Translations under genes and position numbers: made by a program
Assembly (NCBI RefSeq): GCF_003226325.1
Contig: NZ_PDOD01000003.1
Span: forward strand, 310,001 to 374,000
DNA from: Salipaludibacillus keqinensis
Lineage (GTDB): Bacteria > Bacillota > Bacilli > Bacillales > Salisediminibacteriaceae
Direction: 5' to 3'
DNA: 64,000 nt
In this document: piece by piece, positions 9,250-17,858 of the stretch
How positions within the stretch are numbered: position 1 is the stretch's first letter
How the letters are laid out: every line of letters starts with the position of its first letter
Notes under the pieces: model-generated
The model's input: only the letters and a program-made list of their open reading frames with translations
Told to the model about the DNA's origin: nothing
Databases searched by the model: none

Positions 9250-10281
9250 ATGTTAGATAAACAACCCAACAAACACATAGATGACATACCTGTATCTGTC
9301 CTAGACTTATCACCTGTTATTGAGGGGAAGACGGCTCAAGATGCATTCAAAAACACGGTCCACTTAGCTCAGCATTCCGAAAAGTGGGGTTATCATCGTT
9401 ATTGGCTTGCAGAACACCATAATATGCCGGGCATTGCCAGTGCAGCAACATCTGTCTTGATCGGTCATGTGGCACAAGCCACGTCGACGATTCGAGTTGG
9501 ATCTGGTGGTATTATGTTGCCAAACCACGCTCCATTAGTCATTGCCGAGCAATTTGGTACGTTGGAATCCTTGTATCCGGACCGTATCGATCTCGGATTA
9601 GGACGTGCTCCCGGAACGGATCAACGAACAGCTGCCGCTTTACGAAGAGGGCATGGAAGCACGGGCGATGATTTTCCAGATCAGCTTCAAGAATTGAGAA
9701 CCTACTTCAATCCAGATTTAGCAAAAGGAGTTTTACCGGTTCATGCCGTGCCAGGAGAAGGACTGAACGTTCCGATTTGGCTGTTAGGTTCAAGTGGATT
9801 TAGTGCTCGTCTCGCTGCCCGTGAAGGACTGCCATTTGCTTTTGCCAGCCATTTTTCGCCGGAAAATACGATCCCAGCTTTGGAACTTTATTATGATCAA
9901 TTCCAGCCGTCCGAAGATACGAAGGAGCCTTACGCAATGGTCGTAGCGAACGTCGTAGCGGCCGATACACAAGAGGAAGCGGAATACTTGGCGTCATCGA
10001 TGGAACAGCAATTCTTGAACTTAATTCGCAATACACCATCGAAACTGCAACCACCCGTCAAAAATATTGGAGAGTTGTCCAGTGATTATGAAAAGATGAT
10101 CCTTAAAAAACAATTCGGATCTTCCATCGTTGGAACGAAAGAAGTTGTACGAGAAAAGCTCCAGCAATTTTTAGAAGAAACGGGTGCAAGTGAAATGATG
10201 ATTCATTCGCAAATTTACGATCATGAAGCCCGCCTCCGTTCCTTTGAGCTCGTAGCTGAGGTTACTGGAAATATTCGATAG
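9250..10281 (+). CDS. LLM class flavin-dependent oxidoreductase (luciferase-like)
   Basis: This 343-residue bacterial-luciferase-fold protein has diagnostic blocks [13 protein letters not shown] (near residue 55), [12 protein letters not shown] and [14 protein letters not shown]. It matches the YhbW/MsnO8-type group of single-subunit monooxygenases, which use reduced FMN. The substrate is unknown. The start is ATG 9250, preceded by AGAGGAGTG, rather than the upstream frame extension from 9202. The gene is monocistronic between two terminators. Confidence 0.88.
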   Translation: MLDKQPNKHIDDIPVSVLDLSPVIEGKTAQDAFKNTVHLAQHSEKWGYHRYWLAEHHNMPGIASAATSVLIGHVAQATSTIRVGSGGIMLPNHAPLVIAEQFGTLESLYPDRIDLGLGRAPGTDQRTAAALRRGHGSTGDDFPDQLQELRTYFNPDLAKGVLPVHAVPGEGLNVPIWLLGSSGFSARLAAREGLPFAFASHFSPENTIPALELYYDQFQPSEDTKEPYAMVVANVVAADTQEEAEYLASSMEQQFLNLIRNTPSKLQPPVKNIGELSSDYEKMILKKQFGSSIVGTKEVVREKLQQFLEETGASEMMIHSQIYDHEARLRSFELVAEVTGNIR

Positions 10282-10286
10282 AAAAT

Positions 10287-10327
10287 AAGCCTCACCAAGG
10301 TCGCCCATGGCCACTATGGTGAGGCTT
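10287..10327. terminator. Inverted repeat between convergent genes, probable terminator
   Basis: AAGCCTCACCA (10287-10297) pairs with TGGTGAGGCTT (10317-10327), with a 19-base loop holding a second small palindrome. The T-rich side faces the minus-strand FliL-like gene, so it serves that gene best. Confidence 0.7.
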
Positions 10328-10338
10328 CATTAATGTCT

Positions 10339-10848
10339 TTAAGAAATGACGATCCCTCGTACATAAACCCGTTCAATCTTTAAATCAGCATACGATTCAT
10401 TCAGGTCTTTTTTTATTTGAGATTCAAACCAGAGGAGGCCTTCTTGTCCATTGAGGGCAGAGCGGTCAGATCCTGAGATGACTTTTGTGATCGTATGTTT
10501 TAAAAAAGATTGACCTCGAGACAATGTCTCTACATTTGACCCATCTTCCACAACAATAGAAATAGAAAGTCGAACAAATTGACCATTATCGAGCATATAA
10601 CCATCTTCCTCAAGGTGATACACCCTTTCCCATTCTTCCTCACCTGTCAAGTCTTCATAGGCCGATAAGATAGTGTCGTTTGGAATAACTAAAAAAACGA
10701 CGGCTATGAGAAAAAATAAAAACACTGAAAGGCTACCAACGATCAAGAGAGATTTTCCTCGTCGTTTGCTGTTCTTCTTATTATTGCTAGATTTTTTACT
10801 TCTATTTTCTTTTGCCCGTTCTATGGCTTCTTCTGCATCCATCTTCAT
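10339..10848 (-). CDS. FliL-like single-pass membrane protein
   Basis: The protein has 169 residues. A basic N-terminus (KKSSNNKKNSKRRGK) precedes one transmembrane helix at about residues 32-55. The exported domain ends with features of FliL: a strand-rich FVRLSISIVV segment, helices, then LKIERVYVRGIVIS, like the FliL ending with a V-x-x-V-Y-F pattern. FliL proteins sit next to the flagellar stator. There are no flagellar genes nearby, so a stator role is uncertain. ATG 10848 follows GGGAG; an ATG two codons later and a TTG two codons earlier are also possible. Confidence 0.55.
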   Translation of the reverse strand: MKMDAEEAIERAKENRSKKSSNNKKNSKRRGKSLLIVGSLSVFLFFLIAVVFLVIPNDTILSAYEDLTGEEEWERVYHLEEDGYMLDNGQFVRLSISIVVEDGSNVETLSRGQSFLKHTITKVISGSDRSALNGQEGLLWFESQIKKDLNESYADLKIERVYVRGIVIS

Positions 10849-11252
10849 CACCAACTCCCATCAATATTCTTTATGATGGTTAAGTATAGTATAATTCTTT
10901 AGTCCTGTATACAAAGAGCTTGTTTAATCTGTAAGTATCATTATTTTTAAAGTGAATCAAGTTAAATAGTCCTACTTTATAGAAAGGGAGTAAACATTGT
11001 TAATAAGAGAAAGTGAAAGTTAGCTCTCTTTTTTATGTTGTTCTTCAAAAAATATCAATCAATTAAAAAACCATTTTATGGTATAATTTAACTAATGATA
11101 TCATCTTAAACTGATAGATTACTTATCAAACCGAATAGCTATCTCGGAGTAGTGAGAAACACTATCATCATCGATCGTGATTGCATCACATGTTGGACTG
11201 AATTTTAATCAGTATTAAGAATTTAATTACGTCACCTTTGGGGAGTTTGCTA
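10849..11252. other. Divergent intergenic region, about 400 bp
   Basis: A TATAAT at 11082-11087 preceded by an AT-rich stretch could drive the GGDEF gene. At 10984-11026 a ribosome-site-like AAAGGGAG, a TTG-started 8-codon frame and a T-rich stretch occur in order, resembling a leader, but the hairpin is weak. Nothing else is recognised. Confidence 0.4.
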
Positions 11253-11927
11253 ATGTATGTAAAAGGTAGAATTTTTTCAGTCATATTAGTCTTCATCATT
11301 CAGAGTGCATATATTTTCTATTATTTTCAAAGAGATGGATATATCAGTTTAGGGGGATGGCTTGGCTATCCACTTTTACTCCCCATTGGATATTGGACAG
11401 GGTATCAATTTGATAAAGCGAAATTTTTCTCGGAAAAAGACAGTTTGACTCACTTATATAATCGGCGTTTCATAGAGCATCAGTTTCAAAATTATTCCCA
11501 AAAGGCAAAACGAAATGGGGAAAGATTATTTGTCCTTTTGTTAGATTGCGATAAGTTCAAGAGAATTAACGACAGATGGGGACATGCCGCGGGAGATAAT
11601 ATATTAATTGAGGTAGCTAAAATACTCCAACAAAAAGAAGAGAATGTTTTCGCTGCAGCCCGATGGGGAGGGGACGAATTTCTAGTGGTCGGCTCTTGTG
11701 AGGATGCGCAAGAGGTAGATAAATTAAAGGAGAAACTAAATAAAAAATTTTCACTTATTAAGATTCCAAAGATGGAGGGACCTTTCTCTATATCCATCGG
11801 TGGAGCTGTTCAATGGTCTGACGAATCCAATGTTCAAGAGGTCGTTAAACAGGCAGATGCAAAAATGTATGAGCAGAAAAGTTTGAATAAAAAACTAAAT
11901 GATTCGACACTTACAAAACTTAAATGA
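11253..11927 (+). CDS. Membrane-anchored GGDEF protein, probable diguanylate cyclase
   Basis: The protein has 224 residues. Two N-terminal hydrophobic helices (about 5-25 and 36-50) lead directly into a GGDEF domain (about 60-215). The active-site loop is intact (RWGGDEF, residues 137-143), as are DCDKFKRIND and GHAAGD, so synthesis of cyclic di-GMP from two GTP is likely. No RxxD inhibitory site precedes the GGDEF loop, which predicts no product inhibition. There is no sensory domain beyond the membrane helices. The start is ATG 11253 after GGGGAG. The window also holds two dead EAL remnants and one HD-GYP gene, but none is linked in an operon. Confidence 0.87.
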   Translation: MYVKGRIFSVILVFIIQSAYIFYYFQRDGYISLGGWLGYPLLLPIGYWTGYQFDKAKFFSEKDSLTHLYNRRFIEHQFQNYSQKAKRNGERLFVLLLDCDKFKRINDRWGHAAGDNILIEVAKILQQKEENVFAAARWGGDEFLVVGSCEDAQEVDKLKEKLNKKFSLIKIPKMEGPFSISIGGAVQWSDESNVQEVVKQADAKMYEQKSLNKKLNDSTLTKLK

Positions 11928-12090
11928 CCACTCCCTTTGACAACAAGTACAAAGAGACTGGTGAAAATTCCGCTTTGTGTCCGACGCAATCTTTGCCCCT
12001 CTCATATACGGATAGAATGGAACTATTTCTAAGTATAGTGATTCATGTATAATTATAGGAAAGAAACCATTTACGTGTAGGGGGAAGAGG

Positions 12091-12948
12091 ATGTTTTGTC
12101 AGCATTGCGGAACTCAGATGAAAGAAACGGATGAAACTTGTCCTCAGTGTCAATCAAAGCAACCTCCTTCATGGAAAAAATTTGTTGTATCGGTATTCCT
12201 GATGTTAATTGTAGGCATAGGGGTAGGTATAACCTCCATAACTACTTATCAATCAGCAACGGAAAAGACGCCAGTCGTTGGCATGGAAGTGACTCATTTA
12301 AAAGAAACGTATAAAAGATCCACTTTGTTTCAAACACCCTATTTCATTGAAGTGAGAGAGGCTCCTAGAGATTTGACTGAAGTGATTGCTGATGCACAGC
12401 ATTGTGTATACACGATCGTCACTTGGGGAGAGCAGGGATCTGGTTTTCTTTATAATGAACATGGAATGGTCGTAACGAATGCACACGTGGTTCAAGGAGC
12501 CGAAACTGCCACAATTATTACTAAGAACGGGAACGAATACGAAGGAACTTTACAAGGATCGTCCAACCGTTTAGATATTGCTGTTTTGCATGTGGAGGAA
12601 TTCGAAGGAAGAGAGCCTTTTCCAATGGAAGTAGACGAACCTTTCAGAACAGGTGAAGAAGTGGTGGCACTTGGAAGTCCCGGTGGGGTTCATAACACTG
12701 CTACCATTGGACACATCACAAATACAAATCGGGATTTATGGATAGGTCATTACGAATACGAAGATTTATATGAAATTTCAGCTAAAATTAGTGAAGGAAA
12801 CAGCGGAGGACCGCTCCTCGCAAAAAATCATGAAAAATTCATTGCAATTAATGCAGCGAGGAATTTAAATGATCCTTCCATTGGTTATAGTATTCCCCTT
12901 TATAAAGTTAAATCTCTCATTGATGACATGATTGCCGGGGAAGTATAG
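12091..12948 (+). CDS. Second membrane-anchored zinc-ribbon trypsin-like protease (paralogue)
   Basis: The protein has 285 residues and the same layout as 3998-4870: zinc ribbon CQHC/CPQC (residues 3-20), one membrane helix (about 31-52) and a chymotrypsin-fold domain with His132 (AHVV), Asp162 (LDIAV) and Ser238 (GNSGGP). Both copies share the block YEYEDLYEIS before the serine and YS(I/V)PLYK at the end, showing a duplication within the lineage. ATG 12091 follows GGGGGAAGAGG. A TATAAT at 12048-12053 sits in a context (ATGTATAATTAT) shared with the promoter of the first copy. The two genes lie 8 kb apart with no shared neighbours. Confidence 0.86.
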   Translation: MFCQHCGTQMKETDETCPQCQSKQPPSWKKFVVSVFLMLIVGIGVGITSITTYQSATEKTPVVGMEVTHLKETYKRSTLFQTPYFIEVREAPRDLTEVIADAQHCVYTIVTWGEQGSGFLYNEHGMVVTNAHVVQGAETATIITKNGNEYEGTLQGSSNRLDIAVLHVEEFEGREPFPMEVDEPFRTGEEVVALGSPGGVHNTATIGHITNTNRDLWIGHYEYEDLYEISAKISEGNSGGPLLAKNHEKFIAINAARNLNDPSIGYSIPLYKVKSLIDDMIAGEV

Positions 12949-12978
12949 AATGAAATGACATAAAATGATATTCAAATC

Positions 12979-13009
12979 AAGAAACAGGTTAAGCAACTGT
13001 TTCTTTTTT
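12979..13009 (+). terminator. Rho-independent terminator after the second protease gene
   Basis: AAGAAACAG (12979-12987) pairs with CTGTTTCTT (12997-13005), followed by T residues to 13009. Confidence 0.85.
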
Positions 13010-13300
13010 AAAATGTTCTATTCTAGATAGCAGTGTCCATTTATCGTCCATTTTCCAATGGTAATGTCTCTATGATTCCTTCTAGAATAGAGATGGAATC
13101 TATCAAACTTATTGATGGAATTTCTACTGCGGCTTACCGAAATAATCTATCTTAGAAGAGTTAAAGTTTATAAATAGTAATCATATGCTTGTGACGAATG
13201 GTGGGGGAGGAACCGCTTATTTTTGCAGAAGGTGTTCTTCCAAGGCCATTATTATGGTATAAAAAGAGGAGAAATATTTAATTTTTCCGGGAGGGACATC

Positions 13301-13666
13301 ATGGAAACTGTAGTCATCGGTAGTTTAATCTCGTTTGCCATTCTATTACTTATCATATCTTTTTTCAAGAAAGATAAAAGCAAGGAAGTAGACAAGAAAA
13401 TTGAGAACTTTTCAATCACATTAATGACAGAAATGAATCAAATAAATAAGAAAGTAGATATGTTAGAGGGCGAAGTCTTCTTAAATGAAAAAGAAAGAGC
13501 CTTTGCAGAAGCTCTTTTCAGAGAGCGTGAAAAGAAGAAGAAAATCATGAATTTGTTTGAAAAAGGCTATAGTAATGATCAGATTGCTAGAGAAACAAAT
13601 GAACCTGAAGACGATATCGAAGCAATTATTACCCTCGAAATGGCAGAAAGAGAGGTTCTGTCCTGA
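13301..13666 (+). CDS. Membrane-anchored coiled-coil protein with C-terminal HTH-like segment
   Basis: The protein has 121 residues. An N-terminal transmembrane helix (about residues 5-23) is followed by a charged coiled-coil stretch and a C-terminal helix-turn-helix-like segment (MNLFEKGYSNDQIARETNEPEDDIEAII). This layout recalls B. subtilis YlxL/SwrB, but that is structural similarity only and no flagellar gene is nearby. ATG 13301 follows GGGAGGG; the frame is open upstream to 13223 without a ribosome site. Its stop overlaps the start of the next gene, so the two are translationally coupled. Function unknown. Confidence 0.6.
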   Translation: METVVIGSLISFAILLLIISFFKKDKSKEVDKKIENFSITLMTEMNQINKKVDMLEGEVFLNEKERAFAEALFREREKKKKIMNLFEKGYSNDQIARETNEPEDDIEAIITLEMAEREVLS

Positions 13667-14211
13667 TGACGAAATCAAGTTTACGAAGTATGGCAGCGGG
13701 AATTCTCCTTGCTACATTCGCGTTAGCCCCTATTCTTCTCTTTATTGAGGAGGATGGTGAAGCGGTAAGTCAATCTCCACAGTCATCTGAATCAAGTGAA
13801 CTGACTGACGAAGAAGTGGATGCTTTTATAGAAGAAAGAGGATATACGATGATAGAATCTGAAGAGTATGAGGAACTTCAGCGAAACCTTAACAGGCTTG
13901 AGGCACATGAGGATGAGCTGATGGCTTTTAGAGAAGAAGCAGAGGAAGCTGAAGAATCGGAGCCGAGTGAAGATTCGGAGGAAGAAGAGAGTTCCGAAGA
14001 GGACAGGATTTACCAACTTTATTTAGTTATAGGTTCGGGGATGAGCAGCGGTGAGATTGCGATCCTTCTTGAAGACGCACAAATCATCGAGGATGGAGCT
14101 GATTTCCGCCAGTATATTGAAGATAACGATTTAGTCATGGCTATTAAAGCAGGAAGATACATGCTAGACAGCAGCATGAGTGTATCGGAGATCGCAGAGG
14201 AAATCACGTAA
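13666..14211 (+). CDS. Exported or membrane protein with MltG/YceG-like LysM subdomain but no catalytic domain
   Basis: The protein has 181 residues. A single N-terminal helix (about 8-26) is followed by an acidic serine/glutamate linker and a coiled region (about 55-90). The C-terminal 70 residues resemble the small N-terminal subdomain of the endolytic transglycosylase MltG/YceG (pattern: G-M-S-S-G-E-I-A, then A-G-R-Y-M-L-D-S-S-M-S-V-S-E-I). The MltG catalytic domain is absent. The ATG overlaps the previous stop (TGATG), implying coupling. It could bind peptidoglycan or compete with MltG; that is inference. Confidence 0.55.
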   Translation: MTKSSLRSMAAGILLATFALAPILLFIEEDGEAVSQSPQSSESSELTDEEVDAFIEERGYTMIESEEYEELQRNLNRLEAHEDELMAFREEAEEAEESEPSEDSEEEESSEEDRIYQLYLVIGSGMSSGEIAILLEDAQIIEDGADFRQYIEDNDLVMAIKAGRYMLDSSMSVSEIAEEIT

Positions 14212-14243
14212 TTGCTTGGATGATTCGACAATAGACATGTATT

Positions 14244-14270
14244 AGCCCAGAAGAGATCATCTTCTGGGCT
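14244..14270. terminator. Terminator between convergent genes
   Basis: AGCCCAGAAG (14244-14253) pairs perfectly with CTTCTGGGCT (14261-14270) around a 7-base loop. An outer partial pairing of ACATG repeats extends the stem. Confidence 0.8.
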
Positions 14271-14275
14271 TCATG

Positions 14276-14713
14276 TTATTTATGGATGGGCGCTTTTAAT
14301 ATCTCATTCAGTTCTTCTGCCGGCATGGGTTTGTAAAAGTAATACCCCTGTGCTTCGTCACAGCCATGCCTTTTTAAAAAGTCTAGTTGCTCCTTTGTTT
14401 CCACACCTTCTGCAATCACCTCGATATCTAAATGGTGAGCCATCGAAATGATTGTGATAACGATATCTTGTGTGCTTTTGTCGATGAAGATATCTCTAAC
14501 AAAGGATTGATCAATTTTAAGCTGGGTGAGGGCAAATTTTTTCAAATAATAAAGAGAGCTGTATCCAGTTCCGAAATCATCGATGCTTATATTTACATTC
14601 ATCTGACGAAACTGTTGAATAATTTCTTGAGCGTACTCCACATCAATCGTCATCGATTCGGTAATTTCTAAAACCAGTTTCCTCCAATCTGAAAAATTAT
14701 AGGGTACAAGCAC
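14276..14713 (-). pseudogene. C-terminal remnant of an EAL (c-di-GMP phosphodiesterase) protein
   Basis: Only about 145 codons of the second half of an EAL domain remain: LVLEITESMT, then SIDDFGTGYSSL, LKIDQSFV, IAEGVETKEQL and GYYFYKPMP. The first half, including the E-A-L signature and the first metal ligands, is missing, and an in-frame stop lies just upstream of the GTG at 14713. There is no ribosome site, so it is probably not expressed as an enzyme. A second, shorter EAL remnant lies at 24079-24255. Confidence 0.8.
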
Positions 14714-14896
14714 TCTGTTTTCTTTTTAGTGAACATCCTACGAAATATTCAGTACCTAACTAGGTAATTAGTTCCCCTGATTATACTATAAAAATGGATT
14801 TCATTACAGAAAATTCTTTTTTTTATTGTCGAATATTGACTATTTGATGCGCTATAGGCAACAAAAAGAATGCCACAACCTCCAAATTAAACAGAC

Positions 14897-14931
14897 AAAA
14901 ACCCCAGCTGGAAATTAATCCAACTGGGGCT
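14897..14931 (-). terminator. Rho-independent terminator of htpG
   Basis: Read on the minus strand, AGCCCCAGTTGGA pairs with TTCCAGCTGGGG (one mismatch), followed by a T run. It lies about 15 bp after the htpG stop codon. Confidence 0.88.
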
Positions 14932-14946
14932 CTCTACCTCCACGTA

Positions 14947-16830
14947 CTACATAATTTTGCACACATTATTGGTAAATTCAACGGGATCTTCTAACGGAAG
15001 ACCTTCAATTAACAACGCCTGATTATACAATAAGTTTGTGTATAAGTGAAGCTTGTCTTTGTCGCCATCATAAGCTTGCTTTAATGATTGGAAAACATCG
15101 TGGTTCTGGTTGATTTCCAATACTTTATCTGCTTTTACGCCTTGGTTTTCAGGCATGGACTGAAGAATTTTCTCCATCTCAATCGTCACTTCACCTTCAG
15201 TGGTTAAGCAAACTGGGTGAGATTTCAATCGTTTAGACATGCGAACGTCTTTGATTTTATCACCGAGGATGGATTTCATTTCCTCAAATAGTTCTTTGTT
15301 TTCGTCCGCCGCTTTCTCATCTTCTTCGTTCTTGTCATCATCTGTATCCAAGCCCAGGTCACCGCTGGAAACATTTTTGAATTCTTTTTCTTTGTATTCA
15401 CGAAGCATCTTAATAGCGAATTCATCCACATCTTCAGTAAAGTAGAGGATTTCATAGCCTTTATCTGACACCATCTCCGTTTGTGGGAGCTTTTCGATCC
15501 GATCATATGATTCTCCAGTTGCATAGTAGACGTACTTTTGATCTTCTGGCATTCTCGATACATATTCATCAAGCGTAACCAACTTTTTCTCTTTAGAAGA
15601 GTAGAACATGAGTAAGTCTTGGAGGTCGTCCTTATTGCTGCCGAAGTCTGTGTAGACGCCGTACTTTAGCTGTCGCCCGAACGATTCATAGAACTTCACG
15701 TACTTTTCGCGATCTTCTTTTAATAGAGATTGAAGCTGTGATTTAATCTTAGACTTAATATTTTTAGCAATCATCTTCAGCTGACGATCATGTTGAAGAA
15801 TTTCTCTTGAAATATTTAATGATAAGTCCTCAGAATCAACCATCCCTTTGACAAAACTAAAGTAGTCAGGGAGCAAGTCAGCGCACTTATCCATGATTAA
15901 TACGCCGCTGGAATAAAGCTCAAGACCCTTTTCGAATTCCTTCGAATAGTAATCAAATGGCATCGTTTCCGGGATAAACAAGATTGCGTTATAACGAATC
16001 GTGCCGTCAACGTTAATATGAACATGTTTTAACGGCTTATCGAAGCCATAGCGTTTCTCGTTGTAGAAGTTCTCGTAGTCTTCGTCCGTCAATTCCGATT
16101 TATTTTTTCGCCAAATTGGGACCATGCTGTTGACTGTTTGTTCTTCTAGTACTTCTTCCGTTTCGTTATCTTCGCCGTCTTCTTTTGGCTTATGAACTGT
16201 GACATCCATTTTGATTGGGTAACGGATGAAGTCGGAGTATTTCTTCACAATTGATTTCAACTCGTACTCTTGTAAAAAGTCATCGTAATTTTCATCTTCA
16301 GAGTTTTCTTTCAACTGAATGATAATCTTCGTTCCTGTAGAGTCTTTTTCTGCAGGCTCGATCGTGTACCCATCTGTTCCGTTGGACTCCCACTTGTATG
16401 CTTCGTCAGAACCGAAAGCTTTACTGAAAACAGTAACCGAATCAGCTACCATGAATGCTGAATAAAACCCTACACCGAATTGGCCGATAATATCGTGACC
16501 ATCTTTGACGTCATTTTCTTTCTTGAAAGCGAGTGAGCCACTTTCAGCAATCGTCCCTAAATTTTTCTCTAATTCATCCTGGGTCATACCGATCCCGGTG
16601 TCTTCAATGGTTAGCGTTCGTTGTTCTTTGTCCGTACTAACTTTAATGAAAAAGTTGTCTTGATCGAAATTCACGGAATCATCCGTCAGAGCTTTATAAT
16701 ACATTTTGTCAATCGCATCACTAGCATTGGAAATCAACTCGCGGAGAAAGATTTCCTTTTGTGAATAGATGGAGTTCACCATCATTTCCAAGAGACGCTT
16801 CGATTCTGCTTTAAATTCCTTTTTAGCCAT
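14947..16830 (-). CDS. htpG: Molecular chaperone HtpG (Hsp90)
   Basis: This 627-residue full-length bacterial Hsp90 has an N-terminal GHKL ATPase domain with SNASDAIDK (near residue 39), DTGIGMT and [15 protein letters not shown]. The middle domain has the catalytic-loop pattern SREILQ. The C-terminal dimer domain follows an acidic linker ([17 protein letters not shown]). It folds and maintains proteins in the cytoplasm. ATG 16830 follows AAAGGGG. The gene is monocistronic with its own promoter, a perfect CIRCE operator and a terminator. Control by HrcA through CIRCE is notable, because B. subtilis htpG is a class III heat-shock gene without CIRCE. Confidence 0.97.
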   Translation of the reverse strand: MAKKEFKAESKRLLEMMVNSIYSQKEIFLRELISNASDAIDKMYYKALTDDSVNFDQDNFFIKVSTDKEQRTLTIEDTGIGMTQDELEKNLGTIAESGSLAFKKENDVKDGHDIIGQFGVGFYSAFMVADSVTVFSKAFGSDEAYKWESNGTDGYTIEPAEKDSTGTKIIIQLKENSEDENYDDFLQEYELKSIVKKYSDFIRYPIKMDVTVHKPKEDGEDNETEEVLEEQTVNSMVPIWRKNKSELTDEDYENFYNEKRYGFDKPLKHVHINVDGTIRYNAILFIPETMPFDYYSKEFEKGLELYSSGVLIMDKCADLLPDYFSFVKGMVDSEDLSLNISREILQHDRQLKMIAKNIKSKIKSQLQSLLKEDREKYVKFYESFGRQLKYGVYTDFGSNKDDLQDLLMFYSSKEKKLVTLDEYVSRMPEDQKYVYYATGESYDRIEKLPQTEMVSDKGYEILYFTEDVDEFAIKMLREYKEKEFKNVSSGDLGLDTDDDKNEEDEKAADENKELFEEMKSILGDKIKDVRMSKRLKSHPVCLTTEGEVTIEMEKILQSMPENQGVKADKVLEINQNHDVFQSLKQAYDGDKDKLHLYTNLLYNQALLIEGLPLEDPVEFTNNVCKIM

Positions 16831-16868
16831 CGTTCACTACCCCTTTATGTAAAGATTTATTTGTCCTT

Positions 16869-16895
16869 TTAGCACTCGGTACAGGAGAGTGCTAA
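16869..16895 (-). promoter_or_regulatory. CIRCE operator (HrcA binding site) of htpG
   Basis: A perfect TTAGCACTC (16869-16877), nine bases, and GAGTGCTAA (16887-16895) match the CIRCE consensus in both half-sites and spacing. It starts 10 bp downstream of the -10 box and covers the likely transcription start, as expected for HrcA repression. Confidence 0.95.
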
Positions 16896-16905
16896 TTCAA
16901 TTTTT

Positions 16906-16933
16906 ATTTTACTTATTTTGTGGTCAATGTCAA
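16906..16933 (-). promoter_or_regulatory. SigA promoter of htpG
   Basis: On the minus strand, TTGACA (16933-16928), a 16-bp spacer and TAAAAT (16911-16906) lie directly upstream of CIRCE. Confidence 0.85.
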
Positions 16934-17052
16934 CGGGGAAGGTGGGGAATTTTTCAAAAAGGGAGGGGGTGTGAAGTAAATCATGGAATGACGTACCGTA
17001 TAAACCTATGGATAAGAGAAAAAATGGAGCCCAACGGAAATCTAACCGTTCT

Positions 17053-17538
17053 CTATTTCGAAGCGCGGATCCGTACAACCGTCTGTTCGTCGCTGGTCTT
17101 CATGTTTTCAATAGAAGACGTGCACTTCGGACAACGCTTTGCACGCGAAGGAATATCGGAGAAACAAAAAGGACACGTTTTAATTTTCGTCGATTCAATA
17201 GAGGCTTTTCTTAACTTCACCATCTGGATGATAACCAAATAAGAAGCAAAAGCAATAATAACAAAATGAATGATTGTCTCAATAAAGCTCCCGTAATTAA
17301 TCGTCAGGGCACCGGCAGCTTCCGCTTCAGCCAGCGTCTGGTAATGGCCACCTGATAGATTAATGTATAGATTGGCAAAGTCGACGTGGCCTAATAAAAG
17401 ACCGAGGGGAGGCATGAGGACATCTGAAACGAAAGAAGTCACAATGCTTCCGAACGCAGCACCGATAATCAGTCCGATTCCTAAGTCAACGACGGTACCT
17501 CTAATAGCAAATTCTTTGAAACCTTGAAAGAAACTCAT
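17053..17538 (-). CDS. mscL: Large-conductance mechanosensitive channel MscL with C-terminal zinc ribbon
   Basis: The protein has 161 residues. The MscL part (1-110) has the family start FFQGFKEFAIRGTVVDLGIG, the pore helix IIGAAFGSIVTSFVSDVLMPPLG and the second helix SFIETIIHFVIIAFASYLVI. It opens under membrane tension to release solutes after osmotic downshock. Instead of the usual short amphipathic C-terminal helix, the tail carries CPFC and CPKC, a likely zinc ribbon (about residues 122-142). ATG 17538 follows GAGAGGGG; an ATG six codons earlier is less likely. MscL is normally about 130 residues, so the tail is an extension. Confidence 0.93.
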   Translation of the reverse strand: MSFFQGFKEFAIRGTVVDLGIGLIIGAAFGSIVTSFVSDVLMPPLGLLLGHVDFANLYINLSGGHYQTLAEAEAAGALTINYGSFIETIIHFVIIAFASYLVIIQMVKLRKASIESTKIKTCPFCFSDIPSRAKRCPKCTSSIENMKTSDEQTVVRIRASK

Positions 17539-17643
17539 ACGTCTTGCCCCTCTCATAATTGTAATCTCATCATAGTCTATGAGGTTGTCCAGAGGAAATA
17601 TGACTTTTTAGGGATGAGGGGGGCAGGTGAAGGGGTGAAAATG

Positions 17644-17674
17644 AAAACAGCAGAGAACGGATCCTTCTCTGCTG
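17644..17674 (-). terminator. Terminator of the HD-GYP / secreted peptide operon
   Basis: On the minus strand, CAGCAGAGAA pairs with TTCTCTGCTG (17674-17665 and 17657-17648) around a 7-base loop, followed by TTTT. It lies 9 bp after the small peptide gene. Confidence 0.9.
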
Positions 17675-17683
17675 ATCTTAATA

Positions 17684-17839
17684 TTAATCCATAACGATTG
17701 GCTTTTTGTTCATTGTGCTGAATGAAGAATCTTGTACGGTTAATTGTGTGTCTTTTTGAGTCGTGTCAGATGCTCCAACGACTCCTGTTCCTGCAGTTAA
17801 CATAGCTACAAAGACTAAAGCAGTAAGTAATTTTTTCAT
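17684..17839 (-). CDS. Small secreted peptide precursor, 51 aa (Phr-like architecture)
   Basis: The translated product begins MKKLLTALVFVAMLTAGTGV and continues VGASDTTQKD, TQLTVQDSSF, STMNKKPIVMD. It has a classical Sec signal peptide with a likely signal-peptidase I site after VGA, leaving an exported peptide of about 28 residues. The ribosome site is strong (GGGAGGTG). It starts 19 bp after the stop of the cupin/HD-GYP gene and shares its terminator, so the two form one transcript, an arrangement like rap-phr cassettes. No homologue is recognised. It could be a signalling peptide or a small wall-associated protein; the first is inference. Confidence 0.7.
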   Translation of the reverse strand: MKKLLTALVFVAMLTAGTGVVGASDTTQKDTQLTVQDSSFSTMNKKPIVMD

Positions 17840-17858
17840 ACGAATTCACCTCCCTTAG

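Noticed and set aside
10984-11026. Ribosome site, 8-codon frame and T-rich stretch resembling an attenuator
   Set aside because: The hairpin has only four to five pairs and the following gene is a GGDEF protein with its own promoter-like region.
14820-14880. Single GCGCTATA near 14853 as another repeat unit
   Set aside because: Only one copy with no periodic neighbours; may be chance.
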